A stretch of 64,000 nt of DNA from Cantharellus purpuraceus (taxonomy: Eukaryota; Basidiomycota; Agaricomycetes; Cantharellales; Hydnaceae), in NCBI GenBank assembly GCA_025174535.1, contig JALBUN010000023.1, forward strand, positions 2,170,001-2,234,000, read 5' to 3'. Numbering within the stretch: position 1 is the stretch's first letter; each line of letters starts with the position of its first letter. Position numbers and translations under genes: made by a program. This document shows, piece by piece, positions 17,949-30,256 of this stretch. A model generated the notes under the pieces. That model was given only the letters and a program-made list of their open reading frames with translations. It searched no databases and had not been told where the DNA came from.

Positions 17949-19835
17949 CTACCTTACAATTGCCGTGGTGAACTCCACCTCAGCTCCAGCCTCTGGGTAA
18001 CAACTATCATCAATCTCCCTTTGGACATCAAACGCCGCCAAGACCGATGCCACTTGGATGAATACAGAGGATTCTGCAATGTGCTGTCCCGGGCACGCCC
18101 GCCTTCCACGCCCAAACGCTAGCTCCCTCGGGTCCGGCTGTTGTTTCTCATCAGTAAATCGCGTTGGGTCGAATTTGAATGGATCGGGGTAAACTGATTC
18201 ATCGTGTAACATTGCCCATAGGTTTGGAATCACAATGCAACCTTTGGGAATCCTATATCCGAACACTACATCATCCACAGCTGCGGAGTGTGGCAACGCC
18301 ATTGGGGTAGCGGTACCCCAGCGGAGTGTTTCCTTAATAAGCGCATCAATGTACGGTAAATGTTGGCGATCGGAAATTTTGGGGAGACGATGGGATCCAA
18401 CCACCTCATCAATTTCCGCCTGCGCTGTTCGCTGGATTTCTGGGTGATGCAACATTGCAAAAACAAAGGTTCGAACAGCTGACACGGTCTGTCATAAAGA
18501 TGTCTGAGCATATGACTTGAGCGAAATATTGTAGGTCAGGCGTACAGTGTCGGATCCCCCTGCAAATAAGGCGCCTGCAGTCCAAAGAATCAGATCCTCG
18601 ACTTCGGCATTGGCAGGAGGGCCATCCTCTGGGCTTAAATGTTGCGAAGTAAATGACGGATCGGCCGTTCCGGAAGCCTATATATAGGGTTGCGAATCAG
18701 AAATAGTGGCATTCATAATAATTGAATCCTATATTGACCAACTGTCGTTTGACATAGTTGTGAGGCTCTAGAGACTGGTCATATAGTTGACGACCCCACT
18801 GAGCAGCCCTGCGTTTGAATGCGGCACCAGGAAACCAACTAGGCAAAAAGCGCACTGGACACACATGTTAGTTATGTGCAACGGGGCCAGTGAGGCTAAC
18901 AGTGAGACTAACAAATTGGGAAGTAGTCCACGAGCCATTTCCCAGGGGCGCCAGCAAGCGACCCCACTCGCATTCCTTCTTGGGCCAATGCGAGAAAGTG
19001 GTCGTTTTCACACTTGACATCGTATCCAAAGGCAATCCTCATGATGACCGCCCCCACATTCCTATGACAGATGTGTGAGGCATTCGAGTGGAAGGGCATG
19101 AAGAATAAGAGTACCTCCTGATGTGTCCTGTCCAGTGTTGTGGACTGTCCAGGAGACCGCGAAGAAGGACAAGAGCTTCATGCTCTTGCAGAGGCCAGTA
19201 CTTCTGTGCTGTACGTACGTTGAAGTCGTGATGCATAAGTTTGCGGTACGATTTCAGACGTTCTGTGTATGACCTGATGGAGAGTCATGAAAGGGCATTG
19301 GCCAGATGACAAGGGTATACGTGCATGAGAAAGATGCTTTTCTCGCGTTTCATGAGAAGCCCAGACATTGTAGGAAATGGTCTAGATATTGTGTTACCCC
19401 CGATCAACCTCGCGTGATGATGGGATCAAGTGCTCACCTGTCTGAATAGATCGCTCCACGATGATTGAGAAGCTCTTCAGCAGCCTCGCGAGAGTTGATA
19501 ACGACTATTCTGCGACCAAAGATGTGGAAGGACACAATACCCTTATCCCCTGTTGTGCCTTCCCCATCAGCAGCAGAATTTTGATGGACATGGGAGCCCT
19601 ACGCACCATACTCCCGACCCCAGCGGGCATATGTTTTCCAATACTCAGACTTGGGATGACTCAGACCCATACCGAGAAGAGGCCAGCCTCCAGGCCCAGG
19701 TGGAAACCGAGTCTGTCCCCGGCGTACCAGCAACAACCAGAATATGAAGAGTGCTGCTGCTGGTCCGACGAGAAACGAAGCAGAGACCGTCTCCGGGAAG
19801 GCGAGCAGTCTGTAGCTTACAAGCCTATAGCCCAT
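17949..19835 (-). CDS. Cytochrome P450 monooxygenase
   Basis: ER-anchored heme-thiolate monooxygenase; the substrate cannot be inferred. The start at 19835 gives MGYRLVSYRLLAFPETVS, then a membrane anchor rich in Ala, Phe and Leu, then the proline hinge FPPGPGGWPLLGMG. Later exons carry IVSFHIFGRRIVVINSREAA, AEELLNHRGAIYSD, NVGAVIMRIAFGYDV and WFPGAAFKR. The I helix is split by a 57-nt intron and rejoins as AGGSDTTVSAVRTF. The K-helix ExxR is ETLRWG, the PERF region is FDPTRFTDE, and the heme loop FGRGRRACPGQHIAE has the Cys ligand. All key residues are intact. Resembles the fungal CYP64/O-methylsterigmatocystin-oxidoreductase-like group. About nine exons. It stands alone in a gene-poor stretch, with no biosynthetic partner in the window. 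Confidence 0.87.
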
Positions 19836-19865
19836 CCTGACCGCCTTGGAGCTGAATCGGCGCAA

Positions 19866-21125
19866 GAGCAGGAGCGAGAGGACTTGTAAAGCATCTTGAA
19901 TGGTTCAGGTGGAGCGGAAGCAATATCAAAGTCTTAACCGGCGTGCGCCTGATGGGGCGGCTGTCCGGAGATCCGCCGCAATTAACGGGAAGTCTATCTC
20001 AGGGTGTACAACATGAAAGATACATCAGCTGAAAGGTTTTGAGGCCGAGCAGACTTGTACTTACAAGGAATGCCAGATTACCCATTGCCAGTACTAGATC
20101 ACCCTAACTGAGGGATCGGAGTACCTCAATTGCATAGGCGTACGCTGGCTTGTGTGTGGTCATACTGAGCTGGAGTCTTGACGCTCAGGCTGTATCAACT
20201 TCAAAGCAATGTTGTCATGTGTATCATACAACTCCATGTGTGGAGTGGTAGATATTGCATGTCCTGTCACGTCCGAGTCCTCGGGCTGTCAACGAACCTT
20301 CAAGTTGTGCTTAGTTCAGTAATAATCTGGAGTGAAAAACCATGACACTTCACATGTAGCACATTAGCAAACGATGGTGTTCCCATAGAATGACACAAGT
20401 CCATACCAAGCTGTCATAACTAGAAGTGTCGAAAAGCCGCGTGCGTCAGAACCTAGCTCAGTGCTTCTATCTTTGCGCAATTTAGGAAATTCCTATAGAT
20501 TGGAGTGAGATGGCCATAGGAAGCACTCCCGCATGTCCCTTGGTGATAGCCAGGGTCAGCTACTAGTGTCGGCCATGACTGCCATCGCACAACATAGATT
20601 GCGAGAGATCGTGGGGGCTTGACGCGATGACCGTGCGATGACCCGAGTCATGTGCCGCATTGTAGGGTTTCGGATCTGTCCTCAAACGGAACAGCCAGCT
20701 GTTATCAGAGTTCGAAGCCAAGCATGAATGGCCGACCGACTGGCAAGTCAGGGTGGGAGAAGTTGCAGTCTACTTCCGAGGATGAAACAGCAAGTCTCGT
20801 TTGGTATCCTCCCAGATCCCTACGAGGAGATTTCGGCAGCGTCTGAAGTGCCCAGAGCAGGTAGAATGAGAGACTCTGCGTCATGAGCCTACGTATTCTA
20901 ACGGCAGACTATGCGCCCGCTGGTTCCTCCTCGACGCAGGCTTGCCTGAATATGTTCACAGTCGTACAACCTCTGAGTGTAGTATGTTCCAGGGCTATCT
21001 CCTCATAAGTACTCTGAAACACAAGAGCTATTGTCCTAGGTGCGTGGGTACTAATCACATTCGAGCAGTGTTGTACAACATCATACACAGTCTTGACTTA
21101 TCGCACATGGTCCCCAGTAGTTGCC
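19866..21125. other. 1.2-kb intergenic region
   Basis: Between the P450 start and the 3' end of the DUF3429 gene. No reading frame with similarity to a family, no tandem repeat and no RNA gene recognised. Confidence 0.4.
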
Positions 21126-22441
21126 TCACTGCTGGTGTTCGTCGTCTTCGTGCTTTCCCTTACTCTTGATCATCACATAGGCATCAGCCAATTCGCCCGC
21201 AGGAACCGCCGCAACCTCTCCAGGCACCTCTGTCGCAAAATCGCCTCTCTCCAGCCTTCGCTTGGCACGCATCACCTCCAGGCTGTGGTGCGTCATGTCA
21301 TGCCCGGGCGTAGGTCCAAAGTAAGACGTTCCCGCTATCGTACTAACGATGCTATACACATTGGGACAGATGTTTGTTCCGGACAAGCGAGTAAGTAAAA
21401 TGTATGCGTACCAGGAGCCGACGAGCAAGGTCAGGTAGAACCTGTATTGGGAATACCACTTCGGAGCTAGGAAATACCACTCGAGTGAGCACTGACGCTG
21501 ACACATCTCGATTGCATTATACACGCACTCCATCCAGCGGAGGTGGTCCTCATGTCGACGTACCACAATGCGGTATATCCCACCCACTGCGCGACGAGAG
21601 CCATGACAGGATCGAGGGCGAGCGTCGACCAAGCATATACAACCGGCACAGCACCCAACAACAGGCGTGGATATCCTTTGGAGCCGTTATATGCAGCAAA
21701 CTCAAAACCCCAGTGAAGCGCAGCTGCGTTGCGCACCACGACGCATCAGAGGCTGGAAAGTGCAAGCACGAGGCTGGGCGACGCACCTGAGAAACTGATC
21801 AATATGGCCCCATACGTGACTTGGATATTTAGGCAGCTCTGGAGGAGGTCAAGCGCCGCCACGGGGTCGACATTTGTCAGTATGCCAGTGGCCGCGAGGC
21901 CTGCTTCACGAGCGAGATAGATGGTAGAAAGCGACGTGCCCAGGTACGGCAGCGCACCTATGCCACCAAATTGGTAAACTACAGCATGTCACAAAGCGGG
22001 GAGATCATCGACCTGCTAGTCCCATGGCAAGAATATGTTTAGGGACGTCCGACGCTACGGCGCTGGTGATCGTGACCTCCAAGAAGCAAGCTTTCAAGAC
22101 ATTTTCGGGACTCATCCTCGCATCATCTCGGGACTCACAAAGTTGTAGTTTGAGGGGGTCACGGACTCTGAAAAACTGACGTTTCCAGCAATCGTTTTTG
22201 CGAGGTCAGCGGCAGAGTTTCCCGTCTCTTCTTTGATGTTCTGAAGAGCATGAGGAAGCGTTTGGGAGCCGGGCCTGTTGGAAACTGAAGAAGCAGCTGA
22301 TCTAGCACTCAGGAGTGGAGTGCGGTTTTGACTAGGTATATAGCGTTGGAGGGACAGGTTTAGGGTGCGTAGAGGAACACGAGAGTGAGCCTGGAGAGTG
22401 GAGGGGGCTCGCAAGAGGATTCGAGCGATTGAGGGAGACAT
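21126..22441 (-). CDS. DUF3429 (TMEM69-like) mitochondrial membrane protein
   Basis: Function unknown. The start at 22441 opens a Ser/Arg/Leu-rich N-terminus without acidic residues (MSPSIARILLRAPSTLQ), a likely mitochondrial targeting peptide. An exon ending PSNYNF is joined by a 70-nt intron to VTITSAVASDVPKH. Membrane segments follow, including ALHWGFEFAAYNG, LLLGAVPVVYAWSTLALDP and VMALVAQWVGYTALWYVD, then PKWYSQYRFYLTLLVG. The HWG-containing segment after a predicted TM is the DUF3429 mark. The hydrophilic C-terminus ends HEDDEHQQ. Ends 150 bp upstream of nothing on this strand and starts 150 bp downstream of the AHA1 stop. Several intron borders (21400-21500, 21740-22010) are approximate. 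Confidence 0.75.
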
Positions 22442-22591
22442 GGAAGTCGATTAGAAAGAAAGAATCTATATAGCGCTGCTCTGTATCTCCACCTTCCATG
22501 ACGCACTTCTCGACATCATTACCATGCACGTGACCGACTGGTAATATAACACAACTCTCTATTCTCAGAGAACCGAACCCAGTCTGTATAA

Positions 22592-24061
22592 TCATCGTCG
22601 AGCCATCCAGGGTACCGTAATAGCAGCGCCAATAACGAGAATAGCAATAAGCACAGATAAAGTACGCGTCGTCGTTGATGTGTGAGTATCGTCAGCAGAG
22701 GCGTCACGAGAATGGGAGGAGCGTAGTGAGTGCGAGGCTGAAGAGAATGGTGGGGGACGAGGCGCGTGAACGAGTTGCACGTACCCTATAGACTTTAGAC
22801 CGCCCACACTGTTGTGGAGAGAGACTTGGTCAGGGAACAGCGTGCCACACCGCCGAGCGAAACCACTCAACTAATACCCTTCTAAATTTCGGCGTGTCTC
22901 ATCTTCCAATCCCTTGGGAACGCCTGCCAAACTGAGGACAAGCTCTGTCGAGTCGGACGACTGTTTCAGCGTCGTGGTCAGCGTCCCAACGTGGCCTGCG
23001 CAGTAACACCAATTGAGCAAGGCATGGGCAGTAAAAAACGAACAGTGCCACCTGATGGCCAAGTGGGGCTATTCAGGCTCCACGACTGCACGATCTCCTT
23101 CCCAGGAGTAAGAGACGTATACGTGCCCTTGACGCCACCGCCAAACAGAGAATACTCCGTCCCGACCACTGCTTTCGACTGCGTCTCCAGCTTCAGCACC
23201 CAACGCACCTTAAAACCAAGACATCCAAACCACCACCCACCTGTGCAGACGCCCTCGACCAATGTGGGATACGCTTCTCGTCCGTCAAGATACTAAACAA
23301 GTCTTCCGCCGACGCCTGGAATGACGCGGAAACCAGGACCATCTCCGTGTTAATCGCCTTTGCCTTTGGAGCGGACGCCGGCTTGTTGACACCTGTTGCC
23401 GTCGAAGCAGGCCCTGGGGCGGGAGACGACGTGCTCTGCCCCTGCACATGAGGGGTGGGGGACCGACTAGGCTCGCCAGACACGGTGAGGTCCTTGCCAT
23501 GCGTGTCGATCAGCGCGTTGGGAAACTCGGCGAGCTTGGCCTTGAGGATAGTAGGCAAACGCGTCTTGGCGAGCGTATAAAGGGCGTCCACCGGACCAGA
23601 CGATGATGTGTCGATTGACCAATTGAACTATCAAAGAAGCAGCCGAGTGAGGGTGGAAGCGAATCTATGCGAGGCTACGCACGACGTAGTCAGACAGGCC
23701 ATCAACCGTGTTTTCGTGCGACACCTCAGGTATGCTCAACGATCCAGATACGTCTGTACCGTCCGATGCCGTGCCAGACCACTTGAGGTCCACGCGACAG
23801 TCATAGATGGTGATAAGCCTGTGGCAAAGTACTCAAAACGGCAAGGGAACATGGTCATGCACGCCGGGCAACTCACTTGGATTTTCTTTGTCCAAGTTCG
23901 ACGTCGCCTTCAACGTCAGTGACTTTGTCGACCTTGACCACTTCATCGCCTTCTCCCTTGACCGTCAGCACGGTCAGTTCCTGCTCAAACCATTGACGCG
24001 CCCAGGAAGTTACGTGCTTTGTCTTCCAGTGCCAGTTCGCGGTCGAAGTAGGGAGAGCCAT
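22592..24061 (-). CDS. AHA1: Activator of Hsp90 ATPase, with hydrophobic C-terminal tail
   Basis: Hsp90 co-chaperone that stimulates its ATPase. The start at 24061 gives MALPTSTANWHWKTKHVTSW, the Aha1 N-domain opening. Next are VTDVEGDVELGQRKSK, LITIYDCRVDLKWSGTASDG and SLSIPEVSHENTVDGLSDYV. A Pro/Ala linker leads to the C-terminal AHSA1 fold (ASAEDLFSILTDEKRIPHW, YSLFGGGVKGTYTSLTPGKE, IVQSWSLNSPTWPSG, GLEDETRRNLEG). The last exon joins as GVGGLKSIGYVQLVHA. Aha1 usually ends near this point, but here the frame stays open for about 60 more residues: a Ser/Thr-rich spacer and a hydrophobic helix (TLSVLIAILVIGAAITVPW), ending MARR and TGA at 22592-22594. That predicts a tail anchor. Short introns are each supported by frame and consensus. 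Confidence 0.9.
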
Positions 24062-24550
24062 GGTACCTAATTGACTTTTTCACATACGGTATTCTACTCC
24101 ACTTTTGTTTGGCGCGAACAAATATTCCTTCCAAGCCGAGAATATTCTGGCACATGTACACTCTCGCGACGCGCCTACGCAGCACGCGTACTAAACAACA
24201 ACACTGGATGGATATCAGCAACCCAATAATAAAAATTAGAACAGGAGGTTGCTACAAGCATGGGTATCGAAAACGTCCATGCACTTTGAAAGCTTTTCCA
24301 AACGTAGATAGATTCAATCACCCAAGAAAAAAAAAAAAAAAAAAGAATGCATTCTTCAATTCCTCAAGTGACAGATGCAAGCCAGCTTGACATGGTATGG
24401 CGCAAAATTTAAAATGAGCTTGTGTGGGTCGAACAAGAACTCATGGCGGGGGGAGGAATTCAAGGGTATGTGTTGGCAGAACACTGCACAAGAGATCTGT
24501 CAACGGGTCGTGAATACGTCACTTGAGCAAGAGTGCCTACAAAGGGTTAT
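24062..24550. other. Intergenic region with 18-nt poly(A) tract
   Basis: AHA1 promoter and 3' flank of the next minus-strand gene. An uninterrupted run of 18 A lies at 24327-24344. No coding signal. Confidence 0.55.
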
Positions 24551-25702
24551 CTAGTATGTTCCTGCCATGGCGGGCGTCAAGCTGGACAGCCTCCTTGACG
24601 TCCTGTTCGGTTCAGATCCAAACTCGCTCTGCGGCTGCAGTTGCATCTCCGTAGGTGCCGTCAACCTCTCCAGACACTCGAGAGGAACGACACCCTGATC
24701 TCCTCGGAGATTCGAGCACAATGCCCAGCCATCATCATACGCAGTGAGCACACGGATCTGCTCGCCGTTGGCAATGTGTAGCTCGTCGGGAAGACTCGGC
24801 ACAAAAGTGCGGGCAACGATGGCCAGTTCAAACTGCGGGGTGCCCGAGCCTGGAGAGCTGGGTGCCACCGATTTGAGACTGGGCGCACGAATCGACGAGG
24901 GAACAAAGGGCGATGTTGGGGGTGGAGAGCCGGGGTTGTAAGACGTGGCAGGCGGGGTGAGGCCAGGGATGCCGCTGGCAGCCAGGGCTTGCGACATTTC
25001 AATAGCTCTGGGAACATTGGCAAGGCGTTCGTGTGCGGGAACCCCGCCATTCGGGGCGGCGAACTGACCCGTGTATGGCTGGCCGGCATACATGGTCTCG
25101 CGCTTGTTCTCCAGGGCGGGAACGAGACCCGCGCCCCACGTGTCTCGCTTGATGGCCCGTCGTCGCTGGAAGCGCCTACGCATGAAGAAACCAACTGCAG
25201 CTACCGCCAATATCACCAGCAGGACCACGATGCCGCCTACGGCACCGGGAGCCAGACCGTGTGAGGCCGAACCCGTATTGTTTGCATCTGATTGGGGGGT
25301 GGTCGTTGCTGAAGCACTGGCGTGACTGGGCGTGGACACGGAGGCCGGTGGTGAAGAGGAAGACACCGGCACTGGGGCACTCGAGCTGCTGGATGCGGGG
25401 GTCGCAGACGAGGGATGGGATGGATCGAGGGTGGGTGTCGGGGAGGGGGAAGTGGTGGACGAGGAGAGCTTGCCGGTGGCGACAGGGGGGAGGAGGGTGA
25501 CAATACCGGACGCAGAGCGAGAGGCAGCGGGGATGGTGGCGGCAGAAAGGGTGGCGGCAGGGTGGGGAACGACGGAGGAGGGCAGAGTTTGGTCAGTGTC
25601 TGAAGAGACTGCATCTGGGACGAGAGTATCGACTTGTGGGAGACGCTTCAAGTGGTGACGAGCGAGGACCCGCTCGATGGTCGACCGCTTGTGGAAGGAC
25701 AT
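24551..25702 (-). CDS. Fus1-like single-pass membrane protein with C-terminal SH3 domain (copy A)
   Basis: Single exon, 383 residues. Residues 35-145 are Ser/Thr/Pro-rich, expected to be heavily O-mannosylated outside the cell. A TM helix (about 152-173, GIVVLLVILAVAAVGFFM) is followed by a basic stop-transfer stretch (RRRFQRRRAIKR). A disordered Pro-rich linker leads to an SH3 domain at about 291-347 with the expected ALYDF-like opening (VARTFVPSLPDELHI), the DDGW core (AYDDGWALCSN) and GDQGVVPLECLE. This order matches yeast Fus1, a plasma-membrane scaffold in cell fusion; orthology is not proven. No N-terminal signal peptide is obvious, as in Fus1. A second gene of the same architecture lies 5.8 kb away on the same strand. 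Confidence 0.82.
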   Translation of the reverse strand: MSFHKRSTIERVLARHHLKRLPQVDTLVPDAVSSDTDQTLPSSVVPHPAATLSAATIPAASRSASGIVTLLPPVATGKLSSSTTSPSPTPTLDPSHPSSATPASSSSSAPVPVSSSSPPASVSTPSHASASATTTPQSDANNTGSASHGLAPGAVGGIVVLLVILAVAAVGFFMRRRFQRRRAIKRDTWGAGLVPALENKRETMYAGQPYTGQFAAPNGGVPAHERLANVPRAIEMSQALAASGIPGLTPPATSYNPGSPPPTSPFVPSSIRAPSLKSVAPSSPGSGTPQFELAIVARTFVPSLPDELHIANGEQIRVLTAYDDGWALCSNLRGDQGVVPLECLERLTAPTEMQLQPQSEFGSEPNRTSRRLSSLTPAMAGTY

Positions 25703-25902
25703 TGTTTCGTAAAGAATGATTGCAGTGTATTAATGAACGTGAGTGGCTGCGAGAGACAGCGAGAGCAGGCCAGAAAGGGACCACCCGTGTACTAGGAGGT
25801 GATGGGTGAAGGCGAAAACAGCTGCGTCGGTCTTCCAATTTACCCTCTGCCGCCCATCATCCCCTCGCCACCACAATCAACCACGTTTATTGACACTTGC
25901 CA

Positions 25903-28900
25903 TCATGCAAAGTGCACCGTCTTTCTCTTCTTCACAGCTCGCTCCGTCTCCGCCTCCACCTCCACCTCCACCTCCGCCTCGCCTCTTGTCCCCCCAGCCA
26001 TCAGCGGCATCACAATGCTAGCCACATCAGCCCCCTCAATGTCTTCCGGCCTTGTGAACGTGGGGTTTTGCAGAAATCTACTCAGACTCGCGTCCTCCTC
26101 CATCGCCGGCAGTCTTTCAGACTTGCGTCGCAGCGCATGTCGCCTGGTCACCATGGCCTCCTCGGATGTGCCCCGCATAACCAAGGTCGTTACCTGATGC
26201 AAGCTGAGTTTCGGTCTCCACACGGCTAACAACAGCAAACTCACTTTGAGCTCGTGGCATCTTTGGCCAATCCGATGCGCTCGCTGTGATCCCCGAGTTT
26301 AGTGCATCACGGCAAAATAATGGTATCTACCTTGATAGCCTGTGACTCGACGTCTCCTTGCCACACCGGCTCACAGAATATGATGCGCGATGCCTTGACG
26401 ATGTTTCTGCATGCTCGTGCTCAGATTTGCCACGACACCCACACGCCAATGCTCTCACAGTCCACGAGCCCCGAGCTTTAGTTCCATCAGTAGCACACGA
26501 TACTTGTCGCTCGTCTCAAACGTCACGACACTTTGTTGTCTCTGATGCGCATTGATGCCAGACGTGTATTTAAGATATCGTACCTGCGCAAGTCGGAGGG
26601 CATCTTCAACGTAGGCGAGAGACAGCGGGAACGCCGAGAATATGAGAAATTTCTCCTTGGCGCCATGTTTCCGGACCTTATACGCCATCAGTCCCTATCC
26701 TCAAGATTCCGAAGCACAACACACCTTTCTAATGATGTAATTGACTTTGGACGAGGCAGACTTGCCAATAGAGATGGAAGAAAAATTCCCCGTGATGCTT
26801 GGCGTGGGTCCAAAAGAGACGGAAGTGTGTCCCCGTTCTCGCCGATTGATGTCCCCCGTCAACTTTAGGGTAAGATCCTGCCCAAGCATATTGAACCTTT
26901 TGACTTTCAGATTCTCCGTCGCATCCCCCTCGTCTAGCCTTGCCTTGCGCTTTCTACGTCGCTGCGACTCCTCGTACAAGTCCATTATCCTCGCTTCTTC
27001 CATGGCCACATCCATACCATGTGTGATGAGGTCACATTCAGAGATTAGGGGGGAACGGAGGAGAACGTCCCGAAGCTTGCATAATCGGTCTGCATCCAGC
27101 ATAGCATCTCGATTCTCGAATAGGTGCACATCCATCTTCAACCAGGCCTCCTGCAATGCGGGGGAAAGACCCCGAACAACAAAAGGATTGTCGTCAAATC
27201 GCATAACTGCTGTCCAGAGTTCATCTTCCAGCGCTTCGCGTCTGTAGCAGGGAACAAGTAAGCCATGCAAGGGTTATTAGCGATGCGCAACGGAGAACGC
27301 ACTGCACTCTGATAGAGTCCTCGACAAGCTTTATGTCTGAATCCGGTAAATTTCTCTTGAGGGCCGTTTGAAGTGCCTCTTGGGAACGCCGAAGAGCTCC
27401 CTCGATATCAAAAATGGTATGGTCGGTTCTCCAAAACATTGTCCTGAAAATCATAAGATTCAATATATATGATATTAAAAGATGAGTATCCACTGTGTCA
27501 AGTTCTCTAATGTTTGCCTTAGAGCTGCCCGTGCCTATGAAGAAGGGGGAATCAGCGAAATAGGTCAGCAGACGAGTGCATTGCATCACCATGGGGTGAA
27601 ACAAATAATCCTGTGGGCATTTGATGCCAGTTAGTGGCCAGAGGACTGCGAAATAAACGGAAGACCCACTTGATCTCGCCGTTGCGAGTCAACAGCATTC
27701 ACAGCGATACCCGCTTGAAGCACGTTATACGTCTTCGCCGCTAGAGGGTGAAACTTTAGCGATACCGTTTTCTCCTTCAAAGGGGGTAACTTCTCGGGCA
27801 GATCTCTCTCCACGTCTTGAATCCTGCATATGCGGGATTGTTATAACCACGAGTCGAGCATGTTAAACCCGACGTACTGATGTCGAAACATGACTTGGCT
27901 CATAACCTGACTGACAACTTGTGTCGCACCTAATCCGGGACCATGCCGGTCTAGGAGAGGAGCTGCGACCAACTTCCGGAACAAATTCGCATCGTGAGCA
28001 AACTGTGGGACCCCAATAAATTTTGATATCATGTCGCCCAACTTTGCCAAGTCATCGCGATCGACCCGCGTCCACAGCCGTGGTGGATTTTCGATGGGAT
28101 CGCTTGGATAACCCAGTTCGCCGTCGAATGTAGGCACCTCACTCCTGACTATCGAAACGTTTTCTTCGACATCCTTGTCATCCAGAACGGGAACTTCCTC
28201 AGCAGTTTCTGGATACTCAGACTGTCCCAAGGAGAGTCCCATTAAGTTCCTCGTAGGTGTACCTGAGACGATCCAACGGCGTTCCGCATTCAATTCTTGG
28301 CATAGTCTAGCAAAGTTACTTCTTGTATCTGCAGAAGCATGCCCCTCGTCCACGACCAGGCGTTTCCAACGTATCTAGGCATGTGAAGCGTTATTAGTGC
28401 CAGTCTACGCCAGAGTGCACAATAACCACAAACTTGAATTAGGGGTGACATCGGGCCACTATATATTTGCTTCAGGTCGCAAGTACAACGCGGCACCCGA
28501 GACCTTCCGATCACCGGACATTGACATTGAACCCATGTATGAAGCCAAGGGGCATTGCAACGTGATTTTTCGGCCGAAAACTCTATCTCGAAGATGAAAA
28601 CGGGCGGAACTACGGAATCAGGAGGCCAAGACGTACTCTCATGGGTCACTAATACAATCTAGAGGCAACATGGCCCTCAGTCTAATCATATTCAAGGGTA
28701 AGCAAAGGGACGGTCGGAGCTCACATCATACATCGAGGCCAGTTTTTGAGCACAAGGCACCCATCGGGGTTTACCAACGTCGAGAGATATATGCCGAATG
28801 CTGCCATCCTCGCAATGCTTATTGATTTCAGAATTCCATTGCTCTAAAATCGCTCGCGGAACGATGACCAGAGTGGCAGACGTCAAAAAGACCTTGCGAG

Positions 28901-30167
28901 GACCTCGATTAAGAAACTTCCGTCGTGACGACGCAGTGCCTGGATCACGCTCGAAAACGTGATAAAAGGGCTGATTCCCCATCAGTGGCTCCCAGAGATG
29001 ATCTGGCAATCGTTCCCTTAGAGAGTCGTTAAATCCTAGAGGCGATATCAATCCAGGAGATACACGGATAAAGTGTGTCAGCATCTCGACTAGAGAAGGA
29101 ATACTAGACGGCCGAGCTTTGATGTGCGCAACCTGTCTCGCACATTCAAATTGACCTGTCGGAAAATGACGAAACGCAAGGGGGGTTAAAATGGGGCGCT
29201 CTGGCTCATCCCACAGTGGCTCTTCGGGTGATGAGAGCTGATGTTTGGTTGCCATTATCAATCCAAGCACCATGCATGTTTTTCCCGTGCCCATTTCTTC
29301 ACACAGAATACCCCCCTTGGGCTGCGAACGCATGGGGCATTCGCTCAAGACCTCCATGGTAGAGGGCTGTAGATAGAACGTTTTGCACTTGGCAGAGCCC
29401 TCTACTTGGACGCCGTGTATAGGGATATATAATGGATCTGGTGCAGTACCAGGATCCAATTCTTGTTGAAGCATGCGCGCAACCGTTCTCCGTTGATATG
29501 TGTAAAGAGGTCGCATCCCTAGAGGAGATTCCCAATAAAGCGCTCGACGGAACGCCTTCTGCGTTCTCAGGTCCGTGCCTGACAGGAAAGTAGACGGATC
29601 AACAGCCGGAGAAGGCAAGTCACTATATATTTCGGACAATGTCCTAAGGTCCTGGCTTACAAGTTACGTCAGACCAATTCTATCAATGCAAGAGCAACTG
29701 ACATGTGGCTGGCTTAAAAAGGGCTCAAAGCCATCACATGGCTCCGCACAGTTTGCCCATGCCCTCGGGGAACGATGGGTTTCGGTGAGCAGAGAAATCA
29801 GCGTCTTCCGTTTCTGAATCATCAGCCTCGGCTTTTCACGAAGCAGTCCATGCGTACGCGTGCCAGGGAGGTCACGGGGTATCAGATAGATACGTATGTG
29901 CACAAAGTCACAAACGTTATCTTCTGGGAGTCTCCAGGTGGCCCTCACACACAGATGAAGGACGAGAAAGTTTATTTCATATAGCCTGGGTAGGCTAAAG
30001 GTTGTAAACTGTAGCTCGTGAGCCTCCAGAAACGGAGTCAAAGCGTCCCAGTCGTCGCTCTCGGTGGCTGGCGGCTTGGTTGAAGTGGTACTGTTAGAGC
30101 TGAAAAATAGTCGAATAACTCCAGCAGGAAGAAGATTCTTTAGAGCGTAGACATCCTCAGCCACCAT
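25903..30167 (-). CDS. Large SNF2-family DNA-dependent ATPase / helicase
   Basis: Probable nuclear chromatin or repair ATPase. The start at 30167 gives [19 protein letters not shown]. The ATPase N-lobe has [10 protein letters not shown], Walker A as [17 protein letters not shown], motif Ia [16 protein letters not shown], the DExH box as DEGHASADT and motif III as [15 protein letters not shown]. The C-lobe has [36 protein letters not shown] and the SNF2 signature RAHRIGQR, restored across an intron at about 26246-26270. The lobes are separated by a few hundred helical residues. The C-terminus is Glu-rich then basic ([10 protein letters not shown]). No RING or bromodomain was seen. Roughly a dozen exons, several borders approximate. 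Divergent with PAM17, start codons 89 bp apart. Confidence 0.82.
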
Positions 30168-30256
30168 TACAAATGTCTGCAGTAAAGTACCTGCCAGAAG
30201 TCTATTTCAAGCGAAATGTCCGGCGCTCACGTTAGACGCCGGTGCACATCCTCCTC

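Noticed and set aside
18485..18540. Apparent stop and frame break in the P450 I-helix, suggesting a pseudogene
   Set aside because: A consensus 57-nt intron (GTACGC...GACAG) removes it and restores AGGSDTTVS; all other P450 motifs are intact.
17949..19835. Secondary-metabolite gene cluster around the P450
   Set aside because: No synthase, transferase or transporter lies within 10 kb; neighbours are housekeeping genes.
21404..21790. Plus-strand frame of 128 codons
   Set aside because: Antisense shadow of the DUF3429 gene, whose minus frames carry the conserved segments.
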